64,000 nt of DNA, taken from Bacteroidales bacterium (GTDB lineage Bacteria > Bacteroidota > Bacteroidia > Bacteroidales > F082). Below the pieces are notes generated by a model. The model saw only the letters and a list, made by a program, of their open reading frames with translations. It did not search any database and was not told the DNA's origin. The DNA lies in NCBI GenBank assembly GCA_017549805.1, contig JAFYNJ010000016.1:1-64000 (forward strand). Direction: 5' to 3'. Below, one piece after another: positions 46,167-53,969 of the stretch. Numbering within the stretch: the first letter of the stretch is position 1; every line of letters starts with the position of its first letter. Made by a program: the position numbers and the translations under genes.

Positions 46167-47123
46167 CACCAATCCTCTCCCCGTCTTCACTAACTTCCCT
46201 TCCGCCTTGAGCTGTTCAGAAAGCTTGTCGAGGATGCCGTTGACGAACCTACGGCTATCGGGCGTGCTATAGTATTTGGACAGTTCGATGTATTCGTTGA
46301 TGGTGACTTTCACGGGGATGTCTTGGAACTGGCAGAACTCCGTCAATGCCATGAAGATGATGATCTTGTCCATCAGGGCGACGCGGTCGTAATCCCAATT
46401 GGAGATGTTGGCCTTCACCAGCTCCTGGTATTCGTCGGCATGCTTCAGGGTGTCCCTGAAAAGCTTGAGCAAGAAGCGCTTGTCGTCGTTGTTGTCTTCA
46501 TTCTCGGTCTTGTAGGCCGTGGGAAGCTTCGTCGAGGCATCGAAATGCTCGTCCAGCTCGTTGATGAACTTCCACAAGAGGAAGAGCCCGAGCTGATAGT
46601 CGCTGTTATAGCCCAGGTTCTTGTCGGAATAATAGTCGAAGAGCACCTCGTCGTCCTCCAGGTGGTTGTCGATGATGTCGAGAATCAGTTTCTTGTCCAA
46701 GGCAAAGCTGCTCTTGCTGCTGGCCATGTATTCCTGGTATTCGGGATATTCGCGAAGACGGTTGTAGAAGCCGCGGATGAAATCCTCGCGGTCGTCCGTC
46801 CAGTTGATCTTGTATTTCTCGGCCAGGCGCATCAGATCCGTATTGTTCTCCAATGCATTGAGCACATGGTTGTTGACAAACTTGCGGTTCGGGTTCAGGT
46901 CCTCTTCCGTCGGGAAATTCTTGTGCAGGTTCTCTTCAATCCTACGTTCGGCAAAGCATTTCACCTCCACCCAGAATGTCAACTGACGGATAAAAAGTCC
47001 ATAAAGGTTGTCAACACTATCGAGAAGACGGCGCTCGGCGGCCGCCATGTCAGTCTCTTCAGCTTGGTGATAGGCATAGATCTGCTGCAACACCTTGACT
47101 CTCAAAAACCTTCTGTTAAGCAT
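46164..47123 (-). CDS. nusB: Transcription antitermination factor NusB
   Basis: Binds BoxA RNA with S10 to allow full rRNA transcription. The Bacteroidota form is long (319 aa here against ~140 in E. coli). It starts MLNRRFLRVKVLQQIYAY and has a long acidic middle (about 60-205); the conserved NusB C-terminal helices include WDYDRVALMDKIIIFMALTE and KVTINEYIELSKYYSTPDSRRFVNGILD (by its parts INEYIELSK and FVNGILD). A minus-strand -7 box TAAATTTG lies at 47158-47165. Confidence 0.92.
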   Translation of the reverse strand: MLNRRFLRVKVLQQIYAYHQAEETDMAAAERRLLDSVDNLYGLFIRQLTFWVEVKCFAERRIEENLHKNFPTEEDLNPNRKFVNNHVLNALENNTDLMRLAEKYKINWTDDREDFIRGFYNRLREYPEYQEYMASSKSSFALDKKLILDIIDNHLEDDEVLFDYYSDKNLGYNSDYQLGLFLLWKFINELDEHFDASTKLPTAYKTENEDNNDDKRFLLKLFRDTLKHADEYQELVKANISNWDYDRVALMDKIIIFMALTEFCQFQDIPVKVTINEYIELSKYYSTPDSRRFVNGILDKLSEQLKAEGKLVKTGRGLV

Positions 47124-47157
47124 AAAACGATGAATCTATTGACTTGTAACTAAACGG

Positions 47158-47165
47158 CAAATTTA
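47158..47165 (-). promoter_or_regulatory. -7 box for nusB
   Basis: Minus-strand TAAATTTG, 34 bases before the nusB ATG. Confidence 0.55.
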
Positions 47166-47208
47166 GGAATTTATTCTTAATGGAAGGCGCTGCATTCAAA
47201 TAAAATGT

Positions 47209-47216
47209 TATCTTTG
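47209..47216 (+). promoter_or_regulatory. -7 box for reverse rubrerythrin
   Basis: TATCTTTG, 57 bases before ATG 47274, leaving a leader of about 50 bases that has no obvious binding site. Confidence 0.5.
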
Positions 47217-47273
47217 CATGATTAAGTTCAATGAAACGAAAACTAACTCGATTTAATAGAAAGGAATCAAAAC

Positions 47274-47819
47274 ATGAAGAAAAAATTCATTTGCCCCATT
47301 TGCGGCTATGTGCACGAAGGCACGGAAGCCCCGGAACGCTGTCCGCAATGCAAACAGATTGTCGAATGGAAGGTTGTTGACGAAAGCGCTGCCTTGAGCT
47401 TTGTGACCGAACATGTGGTCGGCATCGCCAAGGGCACTGGCGAAGACATGATCAAGGACCTCAACGCACACTTCATGGCTGAAGCCACCGAGGTCGGCAT
47501 GTACCTGGCCATGAGCCGCCAGGCTGACCGTGAAGGCTATCCCGAGATTGCAGAGGCTTTCAGGCGCTATGCCTTTGAGGAAGCCGATCACTGCGCCAAG
47601 TTCGCCGAGCTGTTGGGCGATGTGGTGTGGGACACCAAGACCAACCTCTACAAACGCATGATTGCCGAGGCCGGCGCCTGCGAGGACAAGATGCGTATTG
47701 CCCGTGTGGCCAAGGAACGCAACCTCGACGCCATCCACGACACCGTCCACGAGATGGCCAAGGACGAAGCCCGTCACGGCAAAGGCTTTGAAGGACTTTA
47801 TAAGAGATATTTTGATTAA
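47274..47819 (+). CDS. Reverse rubrerythrin (peroxide-reducing)
   Basis: Diiron peroxidase that detoxifies hydrogen peroxide in anaerobes. The rubredoxin-like iron site is at the N-terminus (CPICGY at 7-12 and CPQC at 24-27), the reverse of classic rubrerythrin. The four-helix bundle carries the diiron ligands in AHFMAEATEVGMYL, FEEADHCAKF and MAKDEARHGKGFEG. 181 aa is full length. Followed by ferritin, suggesting a joint iron and oxidative-stress function. Confidence 0.9.
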   Translation: MKKKFICPICGYVHEGTEAPERCPQCKQIVEWKVVDESAALSFVTEHVVGIAKGTGEDMIKDLNAHFMAEATEVGMYLAMSRQADREGYPEIAEAFRRYAFEEADHCAKFAELLGDVVWDTKTNLYKRMIAEAGACEDKMRIARVAKERNLDAIHDTVHEMAKDEARHGKGFEGLYKRYFD

Positions 47820-47828
47820 TAACATGAA

Positions 47829-47877
47829 GACAGAAGTCAGAAGACAGGAGACAGAATTCTGACTTCCGACTTCTGTC
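47829..47877. repeat. Heptamer hairpin, word GACAGRA
   Basis: Four sense units (GACAGAA, GTCAGAA, GACAGGA, GACAGAA) run straight into three inverted units (TTCTGAC, TTCCGAC, TTCTGTC). The first 21 bases match the reverse complement of the last 21 at 18 positions. It sits between reverse rubrerythrin and ferritin. Confidence 0.8.
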
Positions 47878-47894
47878 TCCTAAATTCTTAAAAA

Positions 47895-48410
47895 ATGATT
47901 AGCAAAAAATTAGCAAAAGCCCTCAACGACCAGATCAATGCTGAAATGTGGTCGGCATACCTTTACCTGAGCATGTCGCAAGACCTCTATGCAAAGGGAT
48001 ACAAAGGCATTGCGCATTGGTTTAAAGTACAGTTCCTCGAGGAACAGGCTCACGCAGCCATCATGATCAACTACCTGCATTCACAGGACGAACGGGTGAT
48101 CTTAGCTCCCATCGCCAAGGTCCAGACCACCTGGAAGAGCGTTCTCGCCATTTTCGAGGACACCCTGAAGCATGAGAAGAAGGTGACCGCCATGATCAAC
48201 AACCTCTGCGACATCGCTGACGAGGACAAGGATCGTGCCGCCGGCAACTTCCTCGCCTGGTTTATCGACGAACAGGTGGAAGAAGAAGAGAATGCCCGCG
48301 AACTCGTCAACCATTGCAAGATGATCGGCGACCACATCGGTGGCATGATCATGCTCGACAAGGACCTGGGCGCTCGCGAGTATCACACTCCGGCTCCGTT
48401 GAAAGATTAA
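47895..48410 (+). CDS. ftnA: Ferritin
   Basis: Stores iron in a 24-subunit shell. 171 residues with four-helix ligands INAEMWSAYLYLSMS, FLEEQAHAAIMINY (the E-x2-H pair) and FIDEQVEEEENAREL. No haem-binding Met, so non-haem ferritin. Shares the strand with reverse rubrerythrin, separated by a heptamer hairpin that may lower read-through. Confidence 0.94.
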   Translation: MISKKLAKALNDQINAEMWSAYLYLSMSQDLYAKGYKGIAHWFKVQFLEEQAHAAIMINYLHSQDERVILAPIAKVQTTWKSVLAIFEDTLKHEKKVTAMINNLCDIADEDKDRAAGNFLAWFIDEQVEEEENARELVNHCKMIGDHIGGMIMLDKDLGAREYHTPAPLKD

Positions 48411-48411
48411 A

Positions 48412-48425
48412 GGTGAAAGGTGAAA
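48412..48425. repeat. Two-unit heptamer array, word GGTGARA
   Basis: GGTGAAA twice, directly after the ferritin stop and running into the A-run of the terminator at 48423. Confidence 0.6.
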
Positions 48426-48454
48426 AAAAGCCCCGATGTTTCGGGGCTTTTTTT
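48423..48454. terminator. Two-way intrinsic terminator
   Basis: Stem AAAAAAAGCCCCGA/TCGGGGCTTTTTTT with loop TGTT. Serves ferritin and the convergent subtilase, whose stop codon (48453-48455) starts in the T-run. Confidence 0.92.
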
Positions 48455-50105
48455 ATTTGGCGATAATGAGTTTCAAGGTCTGAGAGCCTTGTTCCGAATC
48501 GGCCTTGATGAAATAGACGCCGTTGCTCAAGCCGTTGAGGAAATGCTCGAGGGTGGTATGGTTCAGGCCATTGAAATGATAGGTCTTCAATTGGCGTCCC
48601 ATGAAGTCAAAAACGGTCAATTCGGCAATGCCATTTCCCTTCATCACAAGGTGGACTTCGCCTTGCGATGGATTGGGATACACGGCGATGATCTCGTTTT
48701 GCTGCGTGAAGGTATCATCCACATGCAGCGTATTGAAGGCAAGCTCGAGATTGGGAATGCCATAGCCGTAATAGTTGTCGGGATTGTCGGCCCTGTTGCC
48801 GCATTGACGCACCACGTCGCACAACTCCTGCACCGAGGCGTAGGGGAAAGCCTGGCGCAAACATGCCACCGCACCGGCCAACACGGGATTCGAGAACGAG
48901 GTGCCGCTGCCATTGTAATAATCGCCATACCAACCGCCAGGATTGCCCGAGGCCACATAGGTACCCTCGCCCATTGCCATCACATCGGGCTTGATGCGTC
49001 CATCGTAGGTGGGCCCAACAGAGCTGAAATCGGCACGGTTCCCCTCGGCGTTCACCGCCCCCACCGTGAGGATGTGCTCAGCATCGGCAGGGATGCCCAA
49101 GGTACAGTAGCCATCGTATTCGTTGCCAGCCGAATTGGTGCAGATGATGCCACGGCTCGCAGCGATCTCGGCGCCGATGGTCATCGGAGCGGTGTGCCCG
49201 TCGTAATGCTCGAGCGGATGATCCCACTGCGACATGTCGAAATCGATGTAGCCCAATGAGGTGGTGCACACATCCACACCCAAACTGTCGGCATATTCGG
49301 CGCCTGAAACCCAGTTGTATTCCTCCACGATATTCTCGCCATTACCATCTTCGGTATGGAACAGGTAGAACGAGGCCTTCGGGGCTGTGCCCACCATCGT
49401 GTTCGGAACGTAGGCCCCTATCGTGCTTAGGCAAGAGGTGCCGTGGGTACTTTGCGAATACACCGAAGTGGAGCCGTAAACGAAATCGCGCACGCCCAAC
49501 AGACGGCCTTCCTCACGCATGTTGTCGAAACAGGAATGGATGTCGGTGCCGATGAAGCCACCGTCCAAGACGGCGATAACCACGCCCGTACCGTCGTAAC
49601 CCATGTCGTGCAACTTATCGACGTTCAACTGTTTTACCTGGTCTTCAGCACCTCCGTAGAAACCCTTTGAGAAACAGTTGCTCACGATGGGTTTCATCTC
49701 GTCGGCAAGCCAGCGCTCTTTCTTCAATTGCGCATCTGGATTGTTCGGACAGTTTCTTACAACTTCAACAAATTCAAGTGCATTGATGGCATCAATTACA
49801 CTTGTACTTGAAGTATAGACAGAGACGCCGTTAAGCCATTTTGAAGGATTCAAAAGCTGTGCTCCACAGTCGGCCACAGCCTGAAGATATTGCGGGTTTA
49901 CAGGAATGTCATACTCGTCGATGTCGATACCTAAACGGGCACGGCGGTCCAAGGCCCGCTCGCTCAAGTAAGCCTCGGGAGCGTCAATGGAATAAGGCGA
50001 GTCGTTCTTGTCGGTGAACTGCACCCAATAGATATTGGTAGCGATTTGAGCTTGTAAGATAGCACTGGCAAACAACGCCAGCAATAGCAAGGAAAGCTTT
50101 TTCAT
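48453..50105 (-). CDS. Secreted subtilisin-like peptidase with type IX tail
   Basis: S8 serine peptidase exported by Sec and then the type IX system. Signal peptide ends LQAQ; the triad is Asp in VIAVLDGGF (about 179), His in THGTSC (about 219) and Ser in GSGTSFSNP (about 403), with oxyanion Asn in TNSAGNEYDG. The C-terminal sorting domain (about 475-550) has VYPNPSQGEVHL and LSNGVYFIK. Likely degrades host or dietary protein outside the cell. A minus-strand -7 box TATTTTTG is at 50131-50138. Confidence 0.93.
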   Translation of the reverse strand: MKKLSLLLLALFASAILQAQIATNIYWVQFTDKNDSPYSIDAPEAYLSERALDRRARLGIDIDEYDIPVNPQYLQAVADCGAQLLNPSKWLNGVSVYTSSTSVIDAINALEFVEVVRNCPNNPDAQLKKERWLADEMKPIVSNCFSKGFYGGAEDQVKQLNVDKLHDMGYDGTGVVIAVLDGGFIGTDIHSCFDNMREEGRLLGVRDFVYGSTSVYSQSTHGTSCLSTIGAYVPNTMVGTAPKASFYLFHTEDGNGENIVEEYNWVSGAEYADSLGVDVCTTSLGYIDFDMSQWDHPLEHYDGHTAPMTIGAEIAASRGIICTNSAGNEYDGYCTLGIPADAEHILTVGAVNAEGNRADFSSVGPTYDGRIKPDVMAMGEGTYVASGNPGGWYGDYYNGSGTSFSNPVLAGAVACLRQAFPYASVQELCDVVRQCGNRADNPDNYYGYGIPNLELAFNTLHVDDTFTQQNEIIAVYPNPSQGEVHLVMKGNGIAELTVFDFMGRQLKTYHFNGLNHTTLEHFLNGLSNGVYFIKADSEQGSQTLKLIIAK

Positions 50106-50130
50106 AGTCGGCTTTTTTGTGTTGTGGCAG

Positions 50131-50138
50131 CAAAAATA
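50131..50138 (-). promoter_or_regulatory. -7 box for the subtilase gene
   Basis: Minus-strand TATTTTTG, 25 bases before ATG 50105. Confidence 0.5.
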
Positions 50139-50175
50139 AGAATATTTTGTGTAATTTTACCGAAATTTTAATGCC

Positions 50176-50868
50176 ATGCGCATCGACATCATCGCCATAT
50201 TCCCCGAAATGTTCCAAGGACCCTTCACGGAGTCCATCATCAAGCGCGCCGTAAACAAAGGCATCGTGGAGATCGAGCTTCACAACCTGCGCGACTACAG
50301 CACCGACAAGCACAAGAAGGTGGACGACTACCCCTTCTCGGCAGGTGCCGGCATGGTGATGATGATCGAGCCGGTGGACAACTGCATCAGCCATCTGAAA
50401 AGCCAACGCAACTACGACGAAGTGATCTATATGAGTCCCGACGGCGAGCTATTGGACCAGCCCCTGTGCAACCAACTCTCCCTGAAAGAAAACATCATCA
50501 TCCTTTGCGGCCATTACAAAGGCATCGACGAGAGGATCCGCGAGCATCTCATTACCAAGGAGATCTCCATCGGAAACTATGTGCTTTCGGGCGGAGAATT
50601 GGGTGCCGCCGTGCTGGTGGACAGCCTGGTGCGACTCATCCCCGGCTCACTGGGCGACGAGACCTCTGCCCTCTCCGACTCGTTCCAGGACGGACTGGTC
50701 TCTCCGCCTGTCTATACAAGGCCTCGCAATTATAAAGGCTGGGAAGTTCCTGAGGTTCTCCTGTCGGGCAACGATGCGGTCATCAACGAGTGGAAATTGG
50801 AGCAGGCATGGCAACGCACCAAGGAGCGCCGTCCCGAAATGTACGAATTATTGAAAAAAAGCGAATAA
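50176..50868 (+). CDS. trmD: tRNA (guanine37-N1)-methyltransferase
   Basis: Methylates G37 of tRNAs to stop frameshifting. SPOUT knot landmarks: [37 protein letters not shown] (by its parts LRDY and DDYPF), GGAGMVM-type [45 protein letters not shown], and [22 protein letters not shown] (by its parts YTRP and VPEVLLSG). 230 aa. It precedes rplS, as in many bacteria. Confidence 0.97.
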   Translation: MRIDIIAIFPEMFQGPFTESIIKRAVNKGIVEIELHNLRDYSTDKHKKVDDYPFSAGAGMVMMIEPVDNCISHLKSQRNYDEVIYMSPDGELLDQPLCNQLSLKENIIILCGHYKGIDERIREHLITKEISIGNYVLSGGELGAAVLVDSLVRLIPGSLGDETSALSDSFQDGLVSPPVYTRPRNYKGWEVPEVLLSGNDAVINEWKLEQAWQRTKERRPEMYELLKKSE

Positions 50869-50894
50869 AAAACGTTAGTAATCAAATATTTTTG

Positions 50895-50902
50895 TATATT
50901 TG
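50895..50902 (+). promoter_or_regulatory. -7 box for rplS
   Basis: TATATTTG in the trmD-rplS gap, 43 bases before the rplS ATG, so rplS can be made independently of trmD. Confidence 0.5.
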
Positions 50903-50945
50903 CACCCGTTTTTGAGGAAAAATATATAAAAAAATATTATATAAA

Positions 50946-51302
50946 ATGAAGAACGCGTTAATTCAATTCGTTGAAGATCAAGTTGTTGTAAAAGATTTTC
51001 CGAAGTTTAGAGCAGGTGACACTGTCACCGTCACGTACAAGATTGTTGAGGGCAACAAGGAACGTCTTCAGAAGTTCCAGGGTGTTGTCCTGAAGCGCAG
51101 TGGTTGCGGCAAGACTGCCACTTTCACTGTGAGAAAGATTTCGAACAACATCGGTGTTGAGAGATGCTTCCCCATCGCTTCTCCTATGATTGACAGCATC
51201 GAGCTGAACAAGGAAGGCGCCGTCCGCAAGTCGCGCATCTACTACCTCAGAGGTTTGCGCGGTAAGAAGGCCCGTATCAAGGAAGCCAAACGCAAGGACT
51301 AA
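50946..51302 (+). CDS. rplS: 50S ribosomal protein L19
   Basis: Large-subunit protein at the interface with the 30S. 118 residues with FRAGDTVTVTYKIVEGNKER, FQGVVLKRSGCG, TFTVRKISNNIGVER, FPIASPMIDSIEL and the basic end SRIYYLRGLRGKKARIKEA (19 residues). Has its own promoter and ends in a strong terminator. Confidence 0.97.
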   Translation: MKNALIQFVEDQVVVKDFPKFRAGDTVTVTYKIVEGNKERLQKFQGVVLKRSGCGKTATFTVRKISNNIGVERCFPIASPMIDSIELNKEGAVRKSRIYYLRGLRGKKARIKEAKRKD

Positions 51303-51323
51303 TACCCTTAACGATCTCAAAAG

Positions 51324-51355
51324 AAAAATCCCGACCATCCGGCCGGGATTTTTTT
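51324..51355. terminator. Two-way intrinsic terminator
   Basis: Stem AAAAATCCCG/CGGGATTTTT with an inner GGCCGG-rich loop, T-run 51349-51355. The convergent gltS stop (51354-51356) overlaps the T-run. Confidence 0.88.
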
Positions 51356-52787
51356 ATGCTGTCTCCTGACTTCTTTCTTCTTTCTTCTTCTTAAAAATCT
51401 TCTTCCTCATCATAAACACCGTCAACACGGCCCAGAACGCCACAAGGATGCCCAAGGTGATCCATGTGGCTTTCATGCTTTGCGGCGCGAAGCCCATCAA
51501 CAGCAGCACGGGGAAGCCCAACACAATGGCGGCAAGAGTTTGCAGCACCAAGTTGTTGGCGGCAGGCGTTTCGAACTTCGGGTCGATCTCACGAAGGAGG
51601 ATCATACCGTTGGAAGCCGTGCCCGTCAACATGCCGAACATCGAGAAGAAGCCCTCATATTGGTAGTTGGGATAGAGATGCTTGCTGACCCACAGCACAT
51701 AAATGAAGGTGACCAACGCACCCAAGGCACAGATGATGGTGAAGGGCAGCACGAACTTGCCGAACTCGTCGAAGCTGATGGCGGCAGTGCCTGCCACGAT
51801 CATGATGTCGAAGCAGAAGCCGCTGATGCGGTTCAGCATATAATTATTAATGTATTCGCGCTGGATGAGGCGTTGTCTCTTGAACAGCTTCAGGATGTTT
51901 TTGAAGGCGATGCCGAACAAGGTGCCCAACAGGAAGTTAAATCCCCACAGCATGGGCTTCAGCGTGTTAGTGCCGAATTTGCCCAATTCCATGCCTTGGA
52001 TCCAGTTAGTGAACAGATAGACTAAGAAATACACGAACAGTACCATGCAGATTTGCACGGAGAGCTTGTCAATCGATTCGGCATCGGGAATCTCGTTTTT
52101 GCCTTCATAGTCCTCAAGCTTGTTGACTTGTGCTTCGGCGATTTTCTTGGCCGACAGCTTGCCCTTGCGGCGAAGGATGTTCATGAAGATCACGCCGATG
52201 ACGCTACCAACGATGAATCCCATGGCAGCGATGGACAAGCCGAAGTCGGCACCGGCGAAGTCCATGCCCTGCTGCGAAGCCCATCCCGTGAAGATCTTAC
52301 CGAAGTTCAAGGCCTGTCCCGGACCTTGGCCGTAGCCCATGGGCAACAGCAAGCCGGCAGCATAAAACAGCTTCTTGCCAAAGATGTAAAACAGGATGGA
52401 TACGATCAAACCGACGATGCCTTGTATGACGTATGACGAAGCCGTCAAGGCACCCGTCTCAATCACTTTCATCGTCGAGGACCTCGACTCCACTTTGTTG
52501 TTCTTCAAGGCAAGCGCCACAAACCCCAAACCGAGGGCATGATAGGTGACAACTTCCATCATGGGCTTGTTAATCACTTCACTGCAGCCCGGGATGGCTT
52601 TGTAGATCAACAACAGCAAGCCGCCCAGCAAGGCCGAGGGCAACAGACTCTTTTTCAAAACAGGGATTTTGGTCCGCAACACATTGCCGAGCAACAAAGC
52701 TACGGCAAGGATGCAGAACTGAATCAACCATTGCCAGGCCTCCGGCCGGTCAAAAGTCATCACTGGAGAAACATCTAATATAGCCAT
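51354..52787 (-). CDS. gltS: GltS-family sodium/glutamate symporter
   Basis: Integral membrane carrier with about 12 spans in two repeats. Family hallmarks: LLPMGYGQGPGQALNFG (about residues 145-161) in the first half and MFGMLTGTASNGMILLREIDP (as MFGMLTGTASNG) in the second, both glycine-rich re-entrant loops. Substrate is glutamate by homology; other dicarboxylic amino acids are possible. A minus-strand -7 box TACGTTTG lies at 52807-52814. Confidence 0.85.
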   Translation of the reverse strand: MAILDVSPVMTFDRPEAWQWLIQFCILAVALLLGNVLRTKIPVLKKSLLPSALLGGLLLLIYKAIPGCSEVINKPMMEVVTYHALGLGFVALALKNNKVESRSSTMKVIETGALTASSYVIQGIVGLIVSILFYIFGKKLFYAAGLLLPMGYGQGPGQALNFGKIFTGWASQQGMDFAGADFGLSIAAMGFIVGSVIGVIFMNILRRKGKLSAKKIAEAQVNKLEDYEGKNEIPDAESIDKLSVQICMVLFVYFLVYLFTNWIQGMELGKFGTNTLKPMLWGFNFLLGTLFGIAFKNILKLFKRQRLIQREYINNYMLNRISGFCFDIMIVAGTAAISFDEFGKFVLPFTIICALGALVTFIYVLWVSKHLYPNYQYEGFFSMFGMLTGTASNGMILLREIDPKFETPAANNLVLQTLAAIVLGFPVLLLMGFAPQSMKATWITLGILVAFWAVLTVFMMRKKIFKKKKEERSQETA

Positions 52788-52806
52788 AACAATTCAAATT
52801 AGTATG

Positions 52807-52856
52807 CAAACGTACTAATTATATGAGAAATATCCAAAACAATTGTTGTAATTTTG
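52807..52856. promoter_or_regulatory. Divergent promoter pair (gltS / chromate transporter)
   Basis: Minus-strand TACGTTTG (52807-52814) for gltS and plus-strand TAATTTTG (52849-52856) only four bases before the chromate transporter ATG at 52861, implying a leaderless transcript. Confidence 0.5.
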
Positions 52857-52860
52857 CGCC

Positions 52861-53433
52861 ATGAAAATCGTGTTCCAGCTATTCTTCACCTTTTTTAAGA
52901 TAGGTGCCTTCACCTTGGGCGGCGGCTATGCCATGCTCTCCATGGTGGAGAAAGCTGTGGTGGACAAGAAGCAGTGGATTCCATCGGACGAGTTCTGGGA
53001 CATGATTGCCATCGTCCAGTCCTTGCCCGGCGTCTTTGCCGTGAACACGGCCTTGTATGTGGGCCATAGGATTGCCGGACGGAAAGGTGCTGCCGCAGCC
53101 ATGCTCGGAGCCATCATCCCCTCCATCGTCATCATCCTGCTGCTGGCCACCATCTTCAGGGAATATCGCGACCTGCCCGTGGTGGAACGCATCTTCAAAG
53201 GCATCCGTCCCTGCGTGGTGGCCTTGATTCTGGCGCCATCGCTGCGGATGATCAAATCGGCCAAAGTCACCTGGAAGACGGCTATCATCCCCATTGCAGC
53301 CGCTTTCCTGATTTGGTGGTGCAAGGTCTCCCCTGTCATCGTCATCATTGCCTCTATCGCTGGCAGTCTGGTCTATGCCGTTGCCATTGAACGCAAGACC
53401 AAAGCAAAAGCCCGAAAGGAGGAACAGCCATGA
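52861..53433 (+). CDS. Chromate transporter family protein, first half
   Basis: A 190-residue single-domain CHR protein: FFKIGAFTLGGGYAMLSMVE at residues 10-29 and IVQSLPGVFAVNTALYVGHRIAG are the conserved parts, with about six hydrophobic spans. Short CHR proteins work as pairs with opposite topology; the second half overlaps by four bases (ATGA). Whether it exports chromate or another anion is not established. Confidence 0.88.
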   Translation: MKIVFQLFFTFFKIGAFTLGGGYAMLSMVEKAVVDKKQWIPSDEFWDMIAIVQSLPGVFAVNTALYVGHRIAGRKGAAAAMLGAIIPSIVIILLLATIFREYRDLPVVERIFKGIRPCVVALILAPSLRMIKSAKVTWKTAIIPIAAAFLIWWCKVSPVIVIIASIAGSLVYAVAIERKTKAKARKEEQP

Positions 53434-53969
53434 TCTACTTGCAGCTTCTTTGGGTTTTCATCAAGATCGGCGTCTTAGGCTTCGGAGGCGGTTACGCCAT
53501 GCTTTCGTTGATCCAGCACGAAGTGGTTGACAACTACGCTTGGATGACCACCACCGAGTTTGCCGACATGGTGGCCATCTCACAGATGACACCTGGTCCC
53601 ATCTCCATCAACATGGCTACTTACGTAGGCTATACCGCCGGTGGATTTGGCGGTTCCCTCCTCGCCTCTTTTGCCCTCTGCCTCCCATCCATCGTCATGG
53701 TGTATTTCATCATCCGTCTGTTCATGAGCAAGAAAAGCGGCTCGCTGATGACCAACCTGCTGAAGGGACTCAAGCCTGCCATTGCGGGACTGATCTTTGC
53801 CGCCGGTCTCTCGATGATGAATGCCCAGAATTTCGTGCAGATAGGAAAAGGCGAGAACAACATCAGCATCGTGATATGTGTCCTCGCCTTTGTGGCCTCT
53901 TTCTTCTTCAAGGCCAACCCGATATTGCTTATCGTGCTATCGGGTGTTGTGGGTTATTTCGTTTATTAG
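53430..53969 (+). CDS. Chromate transporter family protein, second half
   Basis: A 179-residue partner of the preceding gene: FIKIGVLGFGGGYAMLSLIQ at the N-terminus and ISQMTPGPISINMATYVGY. Its start overlaps the partner by ATGA, so the two are translationally coupled. Its stop shares TTAG with the convergent fadD stop. Confidence 0.88.
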   Translation: MIYLQLLWVFIKIGVLGFGGGYAMLSLIQHEVVDNYAWMTTTEFADMVAISQMTPGPISINMATYVGYTAGGFGGSLLASFALCLPSIVMVYFIIRLFMSKKSGSLMTNLLKGLKPAIAGLIFAAGLSMMNAQNFVQIGKGENNISIVICVLAFVASFFFKANPILLIVLSGVVGYFVY

